Source: Sphaeroforma arctica JP610 (Eukaryota > Opisthokonta > Ichthyosporea > Ichthyophonida). From it: a stretch of 22,586 nt of DNA. Below are positions 19,648 through 22,586 of the stretch, piece by piece; within the stretch, counting starts at the first letter, position 1, and each line of letters opens with the position of its first letter. Position numbers and translations under genes: made by a program. The notes below the pieces were generated by a model. That model worked only from the letters and a program-made list of their open reading frames with translations, searched no databases and was not told where the DNA came from. The DNA is taken from assembly GCF_001186125.1 (NCBI RefSeq), contig NW_014039666.1, positions 3,183-25,768 on the forward strand, in the 5' to 3' direction.

Positions 19648-22577
19648 ATGACCTGGTCGAGTACACGAGGGGTACTAGCGGACCTTATCAAAGATGTAAC
19701 CTGCAAGATCTGCGGCGAACTCGAGCGTAATTCACACACCCACCCCGGATGCGACCATCACTTCTGCCACGATTGCATCAATCGGTACATGCGCATTCAC
19801 TACGAATGTCCCGAGTGCAATCAGCCGTCATTCCACGGTTGTGCAGATCCAAATGAACCTGTGAATGATATTGTATCCACAATAAGTACCTTCCGGGCGT
19901 TGATAGATCATACATATACAAGTCGCGAATCATTGCCATCGTTGTCGAAAGCTACTGAAAACAACAATGCGAAGTATACAAGACGTACGACACAAGGCAA
20001 TGTATTCAAATCACCATCTAAAGTCCTAGGTGCTATGCAAATTAGAGAGGAACCTGGATCTCCGGTAGTCTTTGCCTCTAGCACAACTCAGCGCCCACGA
20101 AGTAATTCAGAGCTCAAAAGTGCAGCTCAGTTAAACCAGGCAGGCAGGCAGGCAGCCCCAGGATCGAGTTTACTGATCGACACGTCTGTACCCACACACA
20201 CAGACGGAGATAGAGATACACATATACAAGTCGATGAAAATGCATATGTGAAGCCATGTGATATCCCCAAAACAGTACGATACGCAGATGCGGGTGGTGA
20301 AGAAATAAATAGAGGCCACGATTTGAATAAGGTTTCAAAGATTACGGACGAGAGTAAACCGCAAATAATCATAAATCATGAACAAGACACTTCAAGGGAA
20401 GGTGATAGCAAGGACGAACTTGGGAAGGGTATATCAGAGAACGCGCAAAAAACTATTGATAGGGTCACGACACTCGATAGCACGGGGCAAGTAGTAGCAA
20501 GACCACAAAGTGACATCATGAACGAAATAGGCCCAGCTAATACTGGGAAACGAAAGGCAGATGAAATGGCGAATGACGCACAGAGGAGACACTCCTACTC
20601 AGTGGTATGCTATCGCAATGTGGTGTGTGTCTTTTGATACCAATTCAGTGTCAAGTGTTCGCAGTATAGGCTGAGTGCACAAGCTCCTGTTCAGTGGTAT
20701 GCTAATGAAGCGTCGTGTATGCCGTGAAACACTGATAGAGTATAGGGTATTTGCGGTATTGTATTACTGTTTGTTTTAAGTTGGTAGTGTGCGTTTTATC
20801 TCACTAGTCTAGTCACAATCAATCGTGGAATCGTATAATGTAGTGAGTCCTGTTCAGTGGTATACCATTATAGCGCGGAGTATGTCTTGTGATACCACTA
20901 GTGTGTATTTGCGGTATTGTGTGTGTTGTACTGACTTCTATTCAGTGGTATGTCATTATAGCGTAAAGGGCGTCTTTGTCTTTTGATACCACTACAGTGT
21001 GTATTTGCAGTATTGTGTGTGTTGTACTGACTTCTATTCAGTGGTATGTCATTACAGCGTAAAGTGTGTCTTTTGATACCACTACAGTGTGTATTGCGGT
21101 ATTGGGTGTCTTGTACTGACTTCTATTCAGTGGTATGTCATTACAGCGTAAAGTGTGTCGTTTGATACCACTACAGTGTGTACTGGCGGTATTGTGTGTT
21201 GTACTGACTTCTATTCAGTGGTATATCATTACAGCGTAAAGTGTGTCTTTTGATACCACTACTGTGTGAATTTGCGGTATGGTGTATGTTTTACTGGCTC
21301 CTGTCCAGTGGCATACCATTATAGCGGGGAGTGTGTCGTTTGATACCACTACAGTGTGTATTTGCGGTATGATGTATGTTTTACTGGCTCCTGTCCAGTG
21401 GTATGGCATTGTAGCTTCGTGTGTGTCTTATAGGCACTGTCGGGTGTGTCATATGTGTTATCGTATGTATGCTCGTGATCCTCATTCAGTGACAAGCTGT
21501 TGTAGTGTGGTGTGTGCCTTAGTGTTTTTTGGTGCAGTTGGATAGGCTCACATTGCCACGGAAAAGTAACTCCACCCGATGTATAGCCACTATCGTTATA
21601 AGCCTGCCATATTGACAACTTTAACAGCAGGCAATGCAAGCAAGGGAGCATCTGACAGAGTGTAATGTACCATAGCCTACTTATTTAAATGTTTTTTATC
21701 TCGTCAATAATTTATATCTCAGCAAAATACCATACCTATCTCATTAAGAATCCAACACACATACTAAAAACTATATCGGTAATTTGTTTTGTATGTATAT
21801 TTGAGTTGCATTCACATTTTAATTTCACGACTACTCATTTACTGCGAGCATTCTCACAGGTAGAGTGCGCGATGAAATATACAATCATCCGCTAATCATG
21901 AACTATTCCATCCCATAACAGACTGATCATGTTCCGGAAGCACAGCAAATGGTCGCCCAACGGCGGCTAAAAAGAAGTAAGTGTGCATGCTGTCATGTAC
22001 GTTGTGTTCTTAAACACATTCTCATGTGCGTGATGTTGTGTGAGAAGAAGTAAGTGTGTATGCTGTCATGTACGTTGTGTTCTTAAACACATTTTCATGT
22101 GTGTGATGTTGTGTGAGCATAAGTTAGTGTGCATGCTGTCGTGTACGTTGTGTTCTTAAACACATTCTCATGTCGGTGATGTTCAATGAGTTAAGATGGG
22201 TGTACATGGTATCTTATTTGTTTTGTTATCATGACGTTCTCATGCCGGCGATGCTCTCAATTTACCAACCATACGGTATTTATAGTAGCTATGTTGCGGT
22301 ATTCAAAGTGGCCCTTATATTATCTGCAGTTGGTTGTGGTGCTCTCTCCTAAGCACAATCGTTCGGCCATCCACTTCCGTAAGCATGTGTGTTGCTGATG
22401 TCACAGACTTTGTTTGATTATTGGACACCCTATTTACAATTTCAGGTTTTGAGTGTGAATCTCGATTTATTGCCAAATTTCCACTGCCAATCGTGATTCA
22501 CTTCCCAAATTTCATTTGCTATGGCTCTAGGTCGGGAGTCATATCCGCCTGGTAGGAAAAAACTCTCGTCACATGAG
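19648..22577 (+). CDS. RING-finger protein, BRCA1/BARD1/RAD18-like N-terminus; gene continues past the window
   Basis: Exons: 19648-20604, 21922-21976, 22531-22577 followed by donor GTGAGT, so at least one more exon lies outside. Phases agree across all joins (957 nt phase 0; 55 nt phase 1; 47 nt back to phase 0) and all are open, giving 353 residues so far. The ATG at 19648 is the first in frame. A C3HC4 RING starts almost at once: C19, C22, C35, H37, C40, C43, C54, C57. It is followed by a helix pattern (DPNEPVNDIVSTISTFRAL) like that after the RING in BRCA1, BARD1 and RAD18. Residues 95-319 are Ser/Thr/Asp-rich and probably disordered, with a GKRKAD patch (300-305) as a possible nuclear signal. 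Likely a nuclear E3 ligase in DNA repair; BRCT repeats or a SAP domain downstream would decide which. Exons 2 and 3 are predicted from splice sites and frame only. Confidence 0.7.
20599..21540 (+). repeat. about 90-bp tandem array starting on the exon 1 donor splice site
   Basis: Units anchored on TCAGTGGTAT start at 20599, 20691, 20854, 20942, 21038, 21127, 21215, 21305, 21395 and 21486; spacings are 92, 163, 88, 96, 89, 88, 90, 90 and 91. The 163-bp step holds one degenerate extra unit. Central units (20854-21395) are very alike by eye; the outer ones have drifted. The first unit includes the last dozen bases of exon 1 (CTCCTACTCAGTG) and the donor GTATGC, so the exon-intron junction itself is the repeated sequence. 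Most central units also carry GATACCACT, complementary to AGTGGTAT. Confidence 0.9.
21541..21921 (+). other. 3' part of RING-gene intron 1
   Basis: This is ordinary AT-rich intron sequence after the array, ending CCCATAACAG at the proposed exon 2 acceptor (AG at 21920-21921). Nothing else is recognised. Confidence 0.4.
21971..22255 (+). repeat. 73-bp tandem array starting on the exon 2 donor splice site
   Basis: Units anchored on AGAAGTAAGTGTG have GTAAGT at 21977 and 22050 and its variant GTTAGT at 22123 (spacing 73 each); a fourth, decayed unit begins near 22196. Each unit contains CATGCTGTCATGTACG or close variants, the small hairpin TGTGTTCTTAAACACA, and TCATGTG.GTGATGTT. The first unit again covers the predicted exon end (AAAAAGAA) and its donor. 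Confidence 0.85.
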
Positions 22578-22586
22578 GTGAGTATC

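Noticed and set aside
1-22586. tRNA or rRNA genes
   Set aside because: No B-box-like GGTTCGANNCC in a cloverleaf context and no rRNA-like block found by eye; small RNAs without sequence motifs cannot be excluded.

Overview
The window is nuclear DNA from a eukaryote with spliceosomal introns. All introns I could place obey GT-AG, and three genes are split by them. A type I DAHP synthase (first step of the shikimate pathway, absent from animals) lies beside an alpha-tubulin with an intron directly after its ATG and a BRCA1/BARD1/RAD18-like RING gene. This mix fits a unicellular or fungus-like eukaryote; a unicellular relative of animals such as an ichthyosporean is a reasonable guess, but nothing here names the species.

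Layout. (1) Positions 1-3980 are a graveyard: a broken Ty3/gypsy-like retroelement on the + strand (about 640-3300) lies between two minus-strand coding remnants. One of these (about 3311-3975) is recognisably a FEN1/XPG-type flap nuclease. (2) Positions 3980-6900 are AT-rich and essentially gene-free, with GC-rich simple-sequence islands, a fold-back (MITE-like) element and copies of a short motif in both orientations. (3) Positions 6977-8041 (+) encode an intronless PA-TM-RING membrane ubiquitin ligase. (4) Positions 9212-8556 (-) encode an acidic protein I do not recognise. (5) Positions 13253-9632 (-) hold a six-exon DAHP synthase that assembles cleanly into 375 residues; its long first intron carries a 57-bp minisatellite. 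(6) Positions 13560-15960 are non-coding, with cryptically simple GC-rich DNA, two decayed alpha-tubulin 3' ends, AT microsatellites and an unidentified stretch. (7) Positions 18835-15975 (-) hold a complete four-exon, 452-residue divergent alpha-tubulin. (8) From 19648 to the right edge (+) runs a RING-finger gene that continues beyond the window.

The tubulin and RING genes are divergent and share an 812-bp upstream region. The DAHP synthase and the acidic-protein gene are tandem on the minus strand. No operon logic applies; the genes look functionally unrelated.

The most unusual signal is in the RING gene. Both of its visible introns begin with a tandem repeat (about 90 bp and 73 bp per unit), and in each case the first unit spans the exon-intron junction, so the 5' splice site itself has been copied along the intron. 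In the 90-bp array most copies of the donor can also pair with a downstream ATACCACT in the same unit. Second in interest is the tubulin, which has Asn at the acetylation position 40 and His at the normally invariant Trp407, and has two tubulin pseudogene tails just downstream.
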